Source: Symbiodinium natans (lineage: Eukaryota; Sar; Dinophyceae; Suessiales; Symbiodiniaceae). From it: a stretch of DNA of 60,000 nucleotides. Shown here one piece after another: positions 36,950-48,216 of this stretch (within the stretch, counting starts at the first letter, position 1; each line of letters starts with the position of its first letter). The notes beneath the pieces are model-generated. The model was not told the origin of the DNA, made no database searches, and saw only the letters and a list, made by a program, of their open reading frames with translations. The translations under genes and the position numbers were made by a program. The stretch covers positions 64,001-124,000 of the forward strand of contig CAJNDS010000669.1 in NCBI GenBank assembly GCA_905221605.1. Reading direction: 5' to 3'.

Positions 36950-37806
36950 AGGCCCTATTTCTTGCGGTGGCAAGGTAGGCAACTTCTAGGCGCTCACGGA
37001 TGTGCTTGTGGAGGGAACCCTCATAGCGGCCAGTCGCTATTCTTGCTGCTCGGAGTTGGCGAAGGTAGAGGTTTCCGAGAATTTCAAGTTTAAAGCTTAG
37101 GGTCAGCGTCCCCACACGATTTTTCTGTAAGCAAGATTGCACTTGAAGCTACGTCTGTAGGGGCAGGTTTAGATTGGGCTCATTGCAGGTGCTGTTCTCT
37201 AGATTCATCACCTGAACCTCTCTAACCCCTCTGCAAAGACGCCAACTCCGGCGCTCGGAAATGGCAGCGGGTGCTGTCACGAAGGATGCTGCTGCAAGCA
37301 GCTGGCAGAGAATGAGCTTGGGCATCTCAACGGAACTTCGGTCATGTTAGGCTTTAGGCCTTGGCCACTTTGAAGCCAACCCTAATCCCCAAACTTTCCT
37401 AGACCTTATCTGTGTAGGGCATCCCAAAACCTGATAGATCCTGAAAGCGTGAGCCCAGAATCTCCTGAAGTGTGACTGCGCTGGCACATTCAGAGTCTTG
37501 TCGGTCTTCCGGGCTAAATTTGAGGTTCAAAAAGGTTTGTGAGTGGTCTCTGCCTGCGCTGCAGCAGATCTCGCTTCTAAGCCGCCACAGTGGCGGGCTC
37601 TGTGGGTGCCACAGAGAAAATACACTAAGTACACCTCTTTGCTGTTGTGGACACCTATGAAGTTTCTCGCGCATGCATGAAGACAAATCCGCAGAGCTCG
37701 GCGCACATCTCCGCCCAATGCAACACAGCAACATTACAATTACAACACATGGTCCCCACTTTCGTCCCCTTCTGAAACTTTTGAATCCACGGCTCAAACG
37801 GACCAA
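36950..37806 (-). CDS. Candidate exons, unknown protein
   Basis: Two minus-strand segments look protein-like: about 37,085-36,960 (LGNLYLRQLRAARIATGRYE, then HKHIRERLEVAYLATA) and 37,806-37,399 (containing LKFSPEDRQDSECASAV and LQEILGSRFQDLSGFG, ending in TAA). Neither has a recognised family and I could not join them or connect them with the segment at 36.0-36.3 kb. They may be exons of one gene or chance frames. Confidence 0.2.
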
Positions 37807-37899
37807 GGCGCGGGCCGCCTCTGCGGTTCCTGAAACGGCCTACAGCCAGAGGGTACCACTTCCGATTCTTGCCATTCTTGCCATTCTTGCCCCTCCCCG

Positions 37900-40118
37900 C
37901 ACTTTTGAGGGTAGAAAGTAGGCTTTGAGGGTGTCTGGCGTATCGTTTCAGAGGTCAAGGTTCGCGGGGGTGTCTGGCAGCAAGCGGAAGTGGTGTCTGC
38001 ACACCTGCACCTTGACAAGAGATCGCCTTGTTGCTCTCCGAGAAGCCTCTTCAAGCTCGGCATTAGGGCTGCTGAGAGCTTGAGGCTCAGCGTAGCAGTG
38101 GGTCTGACAGTACTAGAACATACTAGAACCCTAAACCAGAACAAATTCTGAGCCAGCCACGAACTTCCCTAGCAACAGAGCTGGTACGGGGTCCACCCTA
38201 TGGGTAACCCCAGGATCATCTTCGCACTCAGCAAAGAGAGCCGGGTAGTCTTCAAAAGGCAGCAGCACGCACGACCAGCAGTTTAAATTCAGGGTTGCTG
38301 ATATTGAGATATCATGTACTGTAGCAATTCATAGTACGTAGCAGCACCGGGCATGTGCGCTACTTTGGGCTCTGCTGCTGCAACCATGTGGTGCTCGGAA
38401 CAGCCCACACAAAGACATAAAACGGTAGATGTCCTGTACAAGCCCGTCAGATAAGGTGGAGCACTACGAATAGTTCCTCTCAGATGGTGACCTGCAAGGA
38501 CGAACGGTAGCGGGCTGACTTGGGTCTCACTTGAGTATCACAGATTTCCTGACCCAGACCCTCCCGTTTAAGCTTGTGAAGTTTGCTCAACACGGATTTG
38601 CAATCGCTCTTGTCATCGCTTTCAGTGACTGGATCAATATCGGCACATCTCTACCGTCTCTACCCAGCATGTAGCATCCCAGAGCTGCCGTAGCTGTGAA
38701 CCTGCCTCGACCATGCACCCTCAATCACCCTCAATCCCTCAACCTGCCACAGGCCTGCGCAGCTGGCCAATCGGGCTAAATGGAACCTGTTCGGCTCGAG
38801 GGCAACAGTCGGATGTGGTGAAAGAGGTTCGGTTGCGAGTGTCCTCGAAAGGCCCTTGTACCTGGGACCCAAATTATCGGCCCATACTTGGGGAACCCTA
38901 GATAGTTCTGTTCTGCAGTGGATGTATGGCTTCTCTGTGCATGCTTTGCTACCTTGTACCATCTTGTACCGGGGGATAGCCGGGGTCCGTCGGGGCAGCG
39001 TGAGCACGACCTGAACTGTTCATGGCACCAGCTCGGGGCATACTCAGCTCACGTGCCTGTATCGCGAACCGTAAACCCTTCACAAACCCAAAGTGCTAAA
39101 GACCCTAAAACGCAGGTTTGGGGCTTGGAGCATCTGCCAAACCTTTCGGTAGTTTTGGGCCTTAGCGGGTGAGAACCCTGGAGCGGACAAATGATTTTCC
39201 CCTGCACTGCACGCATGCTTGTCAACAAAGGGCCTTCTGGCATGGCTGCTCGATGCTGCTTATTTGATCATGGTTTCGGCTTTGTTCTTCGAACTTCCAA
39301 GACTTCTGCAGCACACGCCAGCAGACTTTTGCTGGGAGGACCCGACATAGGAACTTACATCTTTACCGATTAACTACCAGCAGCCCCCAAACTTAAACCT
39401 AAAAACAAACAGCACACCCTTCCTACACAACAACGCCTCCCAGCAGCCTTTGAATCAAGGCATGGCCAGAGGAAAATGGGCAGGAGGAAGTTTTCAGGGA
39501 GCACGTGTGTTCGGTTTGTGGCAGGCGGGGTTTTGCTTGCGTGAGCTGCGTCGCCATAACAGACCCCCAACGCGTAGCTCATTATGTTGGGGGTTATGAG
39601 CTCGCTCCAACAAGTCCATGAAGGTTTTTGTTTGCCACAATAATGTCATCCTAGGTTCTTCAGCCGGGCTAGCGACAATGTCATGCCCGATCATGCCCGG
39701 CATAACGAGCACTTTGATCATTGATCTTGCGACCCCAGGGCTCCCCCTGTACCCTAAATCCAGCCTAAGTCCTGCTTCGAAGCCTTCAAGATGCTCCGCG
39801 GTTTTCAAGGGTTCGGTTCGAAAACTTCCTCCCGCAAGCCTACGAGCCTGCACTTCCTCCCCAAAGGCTTAGGGTTCAGATGGGTTGGGGGCTTCCCTGT
39901 TTGGGTTTTACAAGGGTTCGGGTTCGCTTTGTCCGACAGGCTAAACCCCTGAACCGCAGTCCCGCAACCTTGAAGCCTTTATTTAGGAGTTTAGGGTGTG
40001 TGGATCATTCGTCTACAGCTCGGCAGTGTTGGGGTCTGTTATGTAGGGGTGGTACGTAACACGTGAAGTAAAACCTCTCAAGGTTTTCAGGCTCAGGCTT
40101 GGCTTGGTGAGCTCCAGA

Positions 40119-40185
<67 letters not shown>

Positions 40186-41790
40186 AGGGAGAGGGAGAGG
40201 GAGAGGGGGGGGGAGGGAGGGGAGGGGGGGAGGGGGAGGGGATGGGGAGGGAGGGGGAGGGGGAGGGGGAGGGGGAGGGAGAGGGAGAGGGAGAGGGAGA
40301 GGGAGAGGGAGAGGGAGAGATAGAGAAAGACAGTTAAGACTCGGTTAAAGGTGCGAGGTGCATAAACGCCCGTGGAGCGGAAAGTTCGGCCCTGTCGGTG
40401 GCACATTTAAAAGCATTAACTGCTCGTACGTCTGGAGACAATGCTGCACGGTGGGACACCCAAACCATGGGTTAAGGGCCTAGGAGTTTTGGATTTCAGG
40501 TCGACGGGCGAGTTAGGATTGATAGTGTTGAGGTTCAGGTGTGATTTGTTCCCTCCTGGTACTGGGGTCCCTCGCCGAGCCCCTCAGACTCACGGTCTCC
40601 TACGATGGCTCGCCACCCACGGCTGCACCTGACGCATGGGCATCAAGGAGGTCGCCCCAATTCGGCCCAGCATCCTGTATTGAGTACAATAAAGATTTGA
40701 GGGATACATGCGTGGCCCAGAACACCGAAGCCCGTACAGCCTTATACGCTTGCTTTGCAAACTAAATGGAATAGGGAAATAGGGGCTTCTGGGGATGATC
40801 GGCTTTGCCTCAGATTGCTTTTCTAAACAAGCCACCTCAAGCCCCATGGATTCCCAATCCTGTTGGCAAAGCCCTGGCCTCGACCCAAACCCGACTACAG
40901 ACCCAAGCGCTGTAAAGCACCCAAAAGCGTAAACTGGCGTAAACCGTAAGCAGTCCCATGTAGTCAATATAGTCCCATGCGAAACCACCCTGGAGGCTGC
41001 ACCTGCTTCTGCTGCTTCTTCCTGGATGTGCTCTGCAGCTGACGGGTCCAGAATCAGCTGGACCTGTCGTTTCGAGGCCCCACTCGGGGTTCGTTGAGGC
41101 CTGGCACCCAATTCGCCTCTTCAGAAGCACTTTGCCTTGAAACATCAGTCTCCTGAAGTGCTCGCTGCCTCGCGCTGGAGCTCCGGCAGCGCCGGCGAGA
41201 CCACGGCCCAAGCGGCCTCGGAAACAGCCATCGAAGTTCGGAGTTTGCCGGGCTCAAGGTTTTAAAAAAACGGCTGCTCCTTAAGGGTTGTTGGCTTCCA
41301 CTATTGCTTTACCCAAAACCATCCAAAACCCAACCTCTTTTCGGATTTCACGTGCTCAGGGCTCCACGTTCGTTGGACCTAAACCCTAAACTTAAACTGA
41401 GTATGTGTAGCAAGGACTGTTCCGCCAAGAGGTGGTAAACCAAAGCTTGCATGAAGTTTCGGAAAAGTATGCCTGGAAGACAGACCCGATGCTTACACCT
41501 TTCAAAACATTGTCAACCGTTCAAAGTCCAGAGTCACATGTTCTTATACGCCGAGGGAGATGCCGAAGCCAAAGTATCCTCAACCCGCTCAGACACTTGC
41601 GAGGATGAATGGCCTCTAAGAGCGTCTCACCCTGCTTCGGAGATGGGAGCTCGCCGAAGGCAGGATCCTCACCGCGTTGAAAGTTCCGAAGAGCTGTGAC
41701 CGCAATAAGAGCAGGTACACTTAAATGAAAACGGTTGCTACCAGTTGCAAAAGTGACGAACATGGACGAACTACATTTGATTGTGTTATG
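37900..41790. other. Intergenic or unassigned sequence
   Basis: No gene could be supported. At about 40,990-41,250 on the minus strand, protein-like pieces occur in two frames (RQVQLILDPSAAEHIQEEAA and QETDVSRQSASEEANWV), separated by too little sequence for an intron. They could be a frameshifted relict. A large purine repeat is listed separately. Confidence 0.4.
40120..40325 (+). repeat. GA/GGGA purine microsatellite
   Basis: About 200 bp of pure purine on the plus strand: (GA)n, then (GGGAGA)n, a G-rich core with GGGGGAGGGG variants, then (GGGAGA)n again. Such mirror-like polypurine tracts can adopt triplex or quadruplex structures. Long Glu/Arg or Ser/Leu frames across it are compositional. 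Confidence 0.95.
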
Positions 41791-42066
41791 ACATACGAGC
41801 TGCATGCCGGTAGGGATAACAATGCGCACTGGAGGCACCAAACTTAAGAACGTGTCAAGTGTTGCCACGTACATGAAAGCGATCACTGAAACAGAATGCC
41901 ATTCAAACACTCAAGTAAACACTCCTCAAACGCGTGTGGCACAGCATGCACAGCATGCACAGCTTGCTGCTTGGATGGGACCAAAACACCAAAATTTTCT
42001 GGACACTGCCTGTTGCTCTGAATTGCCAGTGTCAACAGCAGGCATATAGCACAATCAGACAATGTC

Positions 42067-44863
42067 AACAAGCTGTGCCAAGGAAGAGTGACGCCAGAGG
42101 CCAAAGCAGGACTTCTGCCGCTCAAGAGACTTGTGATCGCTTGTTGCAGCGGCCAGCAAGCTCACAGTGTGATCTGTGCGCTTGGGCTGAATCTTGGCAC
42201 GCCGCTTGTCGGCCAAACTGCTGACTTCGTCCAAAACAGGCTGCCCTAGCACGTTCTGACTCAACAGCTTGCAACTTGCATAGGCCATGACAAGGCCCTA
42301 AGTTAAGCCAATGCGGCCACAACCTGCAGAGCAGGGCCCCACAATCAGCAGCCGATTCTCACGTACAGGCACGTCAGTTATGGCCAGCGCAGTGTCTGCA
42401 ATCACCGTGAGCTGCAGGCTGTGGCCAAGAGGAAAGACGCCAGAGCCTACCACACAAAGCCTGGCGCTCATGATCTGGACTGCCTTCTGCGGCCAATCGT
42501 CGTACTGCTGGCCAATATGGAATGGCCGTAAGCACAGCAAAAGCGCCGCATGCAAAAACTATGCCGAACTAATACCGCAACATGCAGCTGCAGACCTCCA
42601 CAAGCTGTGCCAAGGAAGAGTGACGCCAGAGGCCAAAGCAGGACTTCTGCCGCTCAAGAGACTTGTGATCGCTTGTTGCAGCGGCCAGCAAGCTCACAGT
42701 GTGATCTGTGCGCTTGGGCTGAATCTTGGCACGCCGCTTGTCGGCCAAACTGCTGACTTGGTCCAAAACAGGCTGCCCTAGCACGTTCTGACTCAACAGC
42801 TTGCAACTTGCATAGGCCATGACAAGGCCCTAAGTTAAGCCAATGCGGCCACAACCTGCAGAGCAGGGCCCCACAATCAGCAGCCGATTCTCACGTACAG
42901 GCACGTCAGTTATGGCCAGCGCAGTGTCTGCAATCACCGTGAGCTGCAGGCTGTGGCCAAGAGGAAAGACGCCAGAGCCTACCACACAAAGCCTGGCGCT
43001 CATGATCTGGACTGCCTTCTGCGGCCAATCGTCGTACTGCTGGCCAATATGGAATGGCCGTAAGCACAGCAAAAGCGCCGCATGCAAAAACTATGCCGAA
43101 CTAATACCGCAACATGCAGCTGCAGACCTCCACAAGCTGTCCAAGGAAGAGTGACGCCAGAGGCCAAAGCAGGACTTCTGCCGCTCAAGAGACTTGTGAT
43201 CGCTTGTTGCAGCGGCCAGCAAGCTCACAGTGTGATCTGTGCGCTTGGGCTGAATCTTGGCACGCCGCTTGTCGGCCAAACTGCTGACTTGGTCCAAAAC
43301 AGGCTGCCCTAGCACGTTCTGACTCAACAGCTTGCAACTTGCATAGGCCATGACAAGGCCCTAAGTTAAGCCAATGCGGCCACAACCTGCAGAGCAGGGC
43401 CCCACAATCAGCAGCCGATTCTCACGTACAGGCACGTCAGTTATGGCCAGCGCAGTGTCTGCAATCACCGTGAGCTGCAGGCTGTGGCCAAGAGGAAAGA
43501 CGCCAGAGCCTACCACACAAAGCCTGGCGCTCATGATCTGGACTGCCTTCTGCGGCCAATCGTCGTACTGCTGGCCAATATGGAATGGCCGTAAGCACAG
43601 CAAAAGCGCCGCATGCAAAAACTATGCCGAACTAATACCGCAACATGCAGCTGCAGACCTCCACAAGCTGTGCCAAGGAAGAGTGACGCCAGAGGCCAAA
43701 GCAGGACTTCTGCCGCTCAAGAGACTTGTGATCGCTTGTTGCAGCGGCCAGCAAGCTCACAGTGTGATCTGTGCGCTTGGGCTGAATCTTGGCACGCCGC
43801 TTGTCGGCCAAACTGCTGACTTGGTCCAAAACAGGCTGCCCTAGCACGTTCTGACTCAACAGCTTGCAACTTGCATAGGCCATGACAAGGCCCTAAGTTA
43901 AGCCAATGCGGCCACAACCTGCAGAGCAGGGCCCCACAATCAGCAGCCGATTCTCACGTACAGGCACGTCAGTTATGGCCAGCGCAGTGTCTGCAATCAC
44001 CGTGAGCTGCAGGCTGTGGCCAAGAGGAAAGACGCCAGAGCCTACCACACAAAGCCTGGCGCTCATGATCTGGACTGCCTTCTGCGGCCAATCGTCGTAC
44101 TGCTGGCCAATATGGAATGGCCGTAAGCACAGCAAAAGCGCCGCATGCAAAAACTATGCCGAACTAATACCGCAACATGCAGCTGCAGACCTCCACAAGC
44201 TGTGCCAAGGAAGAGTGACGCCAGAGGCCAAAGCAGGACTTCTGCCGCTCAAGAGACTTGTGATCGCTTGTTGCAGCGGCCAGCAAGCTCACAGTGTGAT
44301 CTGTGCGCTTGGGCTGAATCTTGGCACGCCGCTTGTCGGCCAAACTGCTGACTTGGTCCAAAACAGGCTGCCCTAGCACGTTCTGACTCAACAGCTTGCA
44401 ACTTGCATAGGCCATGACAAGGCCCTAAGTTAAGCCAATGCGGCCACAACTTGCAGAGCAGGACCCCACAATCAGCAGCCGATTCTCACGTACAGGCACG
44501 TCAGTTATGGCCAGCGCAGTGTCTGCCATCACCGTGAGCTGCAGGCTGTGGCCAAGAGGAAAGACGCCAGAGCCTACCACACAAAGCCTGGCGCTCATGA
44601 TCTGGACTGCCTTCTGCGGCCAATCGTCGTACTGCTGGCCAATATGGAATGGCCGTAAGCACAGCAAAAGCGCCGCATGCAAAAACTATGCCGAACTAAT
44701 ACTGCAACATGCAGCTGCGGACCTCCACAAGCTGTGCCAAGGAAGAGTGACGCCAGAGGCCAAAGCAGGACTTCTGCCGCTCAAGGGACTTGTGATCGCT
44801 TGTTGCAGCGGCCTGCAAGCTCACAGTGTGATCTGCGCGCTTGGGTTGAACCTTGGCACGCCG
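42067..44863 (+). repeat. 532-bp tandem array, about 5.3 copies
   Basis: Units begin at comparable points 532, 531, 532 and 532 bases apart (for example 42,311; 42,843; 43,374; 43,906; 44,438). The central copies look identical to each other, while the outer edges diverge: the first partial copy has GACTTCGTCC where the others have GACTTGGTCC, and the last copy has several substitutions before ending near 44,863. The 531-bp copy has lost one base at about 43,140 (CTGTCC instead of CTGTGCC). Homogeneous centre and diverged ends are typical of unequal exchange or recent amplification. An assembly artefact cannot be excluded by eye. Confidence 0.97.
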
Positions 44864-44869
44864 CTGTAA
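42067..44869 (+). CDS. Possible repeat-protein gene built from 151-residue units
   Basis: Within each 532-bp unit a plus-strand frame of 426 bp (for example 42335-42760) stays open. Removing a 39-bp GT-AG segment (42761-42799), keeping a 27-bp exon (42800-42826, LATCIGHDK) and removing a 40-bp GC-AG segment (42827-42866) joins it in frame to the next unit, giving 453 bp, exactly 151 codons, per repeat. The frame closes with TAA at 44,867-44,869, six bases after the repeat homology ends. Segments such as VTPEAKAGLLPLKRLVIACC and ISSRFSRTGTSVMASAVSAI show ordinary codon use. No family recognised. The 1-bp loss near 43,140 breaks the frame in one copy. Upstream coding may start in 41,800-42,050. 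Another frame within the unit (LTYRHVSYGQRSVCNHRELQ) also looks coding-like, so the model is tentative. Confidence 0.4.
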
Positions 44870-45390
44870 AGCAGCATCCCGCGTGCCGGAAGGAGTCCTA
44901 TACTTCAGCACAGGCAACATGCAAAGAAGCATGCACTGGCCGCCACCCGCCGCGTTTGCAGACGGTTAAGTCCCAGCAGCAGACAATCTAAATATGAAAC
45001 GTGACTTGGTGAAACGCAGCCTGCTTCTGCCAAATTTTTAAAAGCATTCATGGGACAGTGAAGATACGCTGACCTGCCTGAACAAAGCAGCAAAGGCCCC
45101 GGCAGCAGAGATTACCAGGAGCAGGTTCTTCAACGACCTTGCATGCCATTTGACGCCAGCCAAACCCTGAATTGTGCACGCGTGTTGTCAGGCTTCTGCT
45201 ATTTTGAATCTTTTGAATCCGAGGGTCGTTCGGGCTTACGGAATTTTAGCAACCTTCGAAGCCTTCGAAGCTTGAAGCTGACCGTCAGCCGTGTGTTCAA
45301 AGTTTAGGGCGGGCCGATGATGCGATTCTTCTGTGACAACCGCGGCAGCGACAGCACGAAAGTTTCATTATAAATTCCTTAACGTTCAGC
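44870..45390. other. Spacer between the array and the next gene
   Basis: No exon could be supported. The sequence contains AGCCTTCGAAGCCTTCGAAGC-type short direct repeats near 45,250-45,275 and nothing else I can name. Confidence 0.5.
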
Positions 45391-45394
45391 GTTC

Positions 45395-46489
45395 GTGTTT
45401 CGCCGACACACTTCGAAGGTAACCAGAAGTAATCTCAACTTTTGCAACCCCGAGGCAAGTGTGAAAAGAAATGCTGGCGCCTCAACCAAAATCTCCTGCA
45501 CCCACGTGCAGATCCCTTGCAAACATTCCACAGCCCTCAGGAAACTGCGGTGCCCCAGTGAAAACCCCGATTTCTGTGCATAAGTCACGGACTCCTTTGA
45601 CTCCTCTGCTCCAAGCCACACACCCTTCAGCATTTCAAACTTCACCCCAATTTCTTGCATCCAAAACTATCGAAAGCCTGAGAGCCCCAATTACCCAAAT
45701 CTGCAAAGTGCGATCGGCGATTGCCACGTAGCAGGCAACAAAATCCATATTGCGCAGCAAACGAACAAAGGGGCGCATCCGACCGACAACAAACGAAAGA
45801 ACACTGAAAAAGTGGGCCCCAGCTCCACCAACGGCAGCTTTGCCGTTCCCGCCGTGGCCTTCGGCACGTCTAAGAGCCAAGTGGTAAATTAGCTCTTAAA
45901 CTGGCCACCGGGAGCCTCCCTCTAAAATGTTGCATTTTAGGTCAGGGGGGCTTCGCAAATTCTAGTATCTTGTTGTAGGCATTTTCATATTGACATTGTG
46001 GGATCACGCGGGAAGCATCAAGGCTACTGGGCCTTGTTCAAGGAGCTTCAGGGCTTGGCGTGCGGCAAGGTTGAAAGGTGAATCGGGCTTATCATCGGCT
46101 TATCATGACGACCGTCGTAAACCATCGCAACCGCTAAGACATGTGTCCTCGCTGACCAGGACGTGCAGGATGCGGAGAAAAAGAACTGGGAAGCCATCCT
46201 CAGTGCAGGTGTCGCAGGACTGAAGCGTGTAGCACATCACAACTAAACAACTAGAAACCCCAAACCCGCCTGCCTTCAGGGTGATCCTAGCTGTAACAGT
46301 GCAATCTTCTCGCATGCATTCTTGGAAGAATGAACCCTAATTCCCTCCGACTCCAACGCAGGCATGACAAGTTCAAGACCTTCTTCGAATTGCTAGCGGA
46401 CGTGGGCACTTCCACTATTGTCCCTGAGAGCGCATCCGGTGAAGATTTTAACCAACTGGGCCTGGGCATCAATCGCGTTGCATTGCAGG
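45395..46489 (+). CDS. Multi-exon gene, unknown family
   Basis: Five plus-strand exons join in phase: about 45395-45549 (start not found; frame open upstream), 45709-45873, 45979-46069, 46160-46224 and 46362-46489. Intron 5' ends are GT, GA, GT, GC and probably GC; the 3' ends are AAAG, GTAG, CCAG and GCAG. The product contains KISCTHVQIPCKH, AIGDCHVAGNKIHIAQQ, GSFAVPAVAFGTSK, HFHIDIVGSRGKHQGYWALF, KKNWEAILSAGVAGLKHDKF and ESASGEDFNQLGLGINRV. Third codon positions are GC-rich as expected for coding sequence. I do not recognise the family and see no signal peptide or membrane segment in the visible part. Both ends are incomplete. Long minus-strand frames at 45,379-45,880 are shadows of these exons. 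Confidence 0.6.
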
Positions 46490-47458
46490 GCTGGCTCCTA
46501 CGCCCGTTCAAGGGGCAGGATGGTCCAAACTTCTTTTCCTTTTGATCCAAAACGTTCTCCAACTTTAGAGGGTCTTGGGTCTTGGGGTTTCGGGATACAG
46601 GCCTGCTGCGGAGTAAAGTTTTGATGTTTGGGGCTTAGATCTGAGAACTTCGGTGCTTCAAGCTGATAAGGCGGATAAGGCACTGCTTACAGGCCCCAAG
46701 TTTCGGAAGACTCGTTGGCAGCCCAGAGCCAGCTAGGTACAACATTGTAAACTTATTGTAAACACACCTATGCGGATCATTTCGTTGAACCTGAGCAAGA
46801 AAATTCAGAATTCTTGCCGAAAGCGAGACTGTCAGCTGAGCCATGCACATATGCGTGAGCAACACGCGACCTGAGCAGAACTTGAGTGGCTTTGGCGGGC
46901 ATGCGCGCAGTTCCCAGACTCGACTACCAGGTCCGAGAAACAAATCGGGCAGCTGGTGCAACCTCAACCTCTACTTGCACCGCCCGACCTCCGGAGCTCG
47001 AGGAGTTTAAGGGTTTTTGAAGGATGCAAGGCCAGGTCGTAGGGCCGTAATCGCTCCAGACTAACGAAAAGTAGTCTGGGGTGGCTACAGACCAGCTGCG
47101 CTGCATTCGCTTGGCGAATGGTGGCTACCTCCTGCACTGCCAATGGAGCGGCAATTGCTACCGTGCGTGCTGTGGTGGACTCGTCGATGGTTTAGGGCCA
47201 GTTGTTCTCTGAGCCGAATGATAATTTGCAGCAGCTACCGCAGCTTGACCAGGACCTCGGCAGCCAGCGCAGAGCTAGCAGCACCTGGCAGCATACCAGT
47301 TTGGGGCTGAGGGCTTCAATTGAGTTAGTGGTAATGGACCTCTGAGTCAAGAGCTATGCGCCTCCGGACGCGTCAAAAGGCTTTCTCTCGGGTGCCTTCT
47401 GCAGGATGTGACTGCAGCAGCGGAACTAACACCTGGCACAGGAATTGCAGAACTGTGC
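46490..47458. other. Unassigned sequence, possible further exons
   Basis: Possible plus-strand exons of the preceding gene lie at about 47,100-47,200 (MVATSCTANGAAIATV in one frame, IRLANGGYLLHCQWSGN in another) and 47,229-47,290. I could not join them in phase. No other feature seen. Confidence 0.3.
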
Positions 47459-48115
47459 CTACATTGTTGACGCTTGCCAGAGTACTGCACTGAAACTACA
47501 TGAAAGATTGTCTGTCAGTGGCTCCCAAAGCACCCCCAAGAAATAGGGTCGCGGCTCGGATGTACCGTATGGACGCAAGGTTGCACATGAAATCAACAGA
47601 TATCGAATGATTTCGATATCAACAACATGCAATCCTGCACCACACGCGGATATCTGAACACTTTTGACGTTGATGGCCTGTTCTCGCAAAACGGCGTGTT
47701 AAACACTCACCTCGGTAGTTCCCCGGTGGAGAGGGCCAGCCCTTGGGAACCCGACCCCACCAAACTACACCTCGGGCGGGTGGCCGATGTAGAAAAGCTG
47801 GAAAGAACAGGACCAAAAGACTTCAAAAGAACGGCCAGTCCCAAAATTGGCAATGCTCTCTCAAGGTGCCTCACCTGCTCCAGGCACTCCTTCCAAGCGC
47901 TGAACTCAAGCTGCTCCTCGGCCAAAGGTTGGCAGTTGACGAGCCTTTTTTAAATCTGTCTTCTGGATAGGACATGAAACGAGTCGACCTGCCTAAGGCC
48001 ATCAGAGGCGGGCATAAGCTGTGCCCCCCACCCAAGGCAGCGCCAAGTCAGAGCCGCACTCAAGAAGCAGTCGCTGCAGGTACACGAAGGCCTGGCTCCC
48101 AGGCCACATTACGTC
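47459..48115 (-). CDS. Multi-exon gene, unknown family
   Basis: Minus-strand exons: 47944-47875 (LAEEQLEFSAWKECLEQ, ending at CAG|GTGAGG), 47797-47771 (LFYIGHPPE, after TTTCCAG, ending at GAG|GTGTAG), 47741-47711 (GWPSPPGNYR, ending at GAG|GTGAGTG) and from 47682 on (QAINVKSVQISACGAGLHV). These four join in phase. An upstream exon from 48115 (DVMWPGSQAFVYLQRLLLE, CGSDLALPW) follows CCAAG|G and has strongly coding third positions, but its join to 47944 is not resolved. The frame reaches a stop at 47,459 unless spliced earlier. No family recognised. Its transcription converges on the plus-strand gene at 45.4-46.5 kb. Confidence 0.5.
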
Positions 48116-48216
48116 CTTGGGTCTTGCGGCTTTTGTTTTGCGTGAGTTAGGCGGGGAGGGTTGAGTGCTCTCTGAGTAATGGATAGTCATGGTTTCAGGG
48201 TAGACTCCGACCAGGC

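Noticed and set aside
40005-40406. Glu/Arg-rich and Ser/Leu-rich frames
   Set aside because: Pure purine-pyrimidine microsatellite composition; no flanking coding signal.
42067-44863. The 532-bp array as a CRISPR, rRNA, snRNA or spliced-leader gene array
   Set aside because: Units are long and contiguous with no spacer pattern; no rRNA, snRNA, Pol III box or spliced-leader core sequence was found in the unit.
45379-45880. Two protein-like minus-strand frames (93 and 81 codons)
   Set aside because: They are antisense to plus-strand exons that join in phase with neighbours and have better coding-type third positions.
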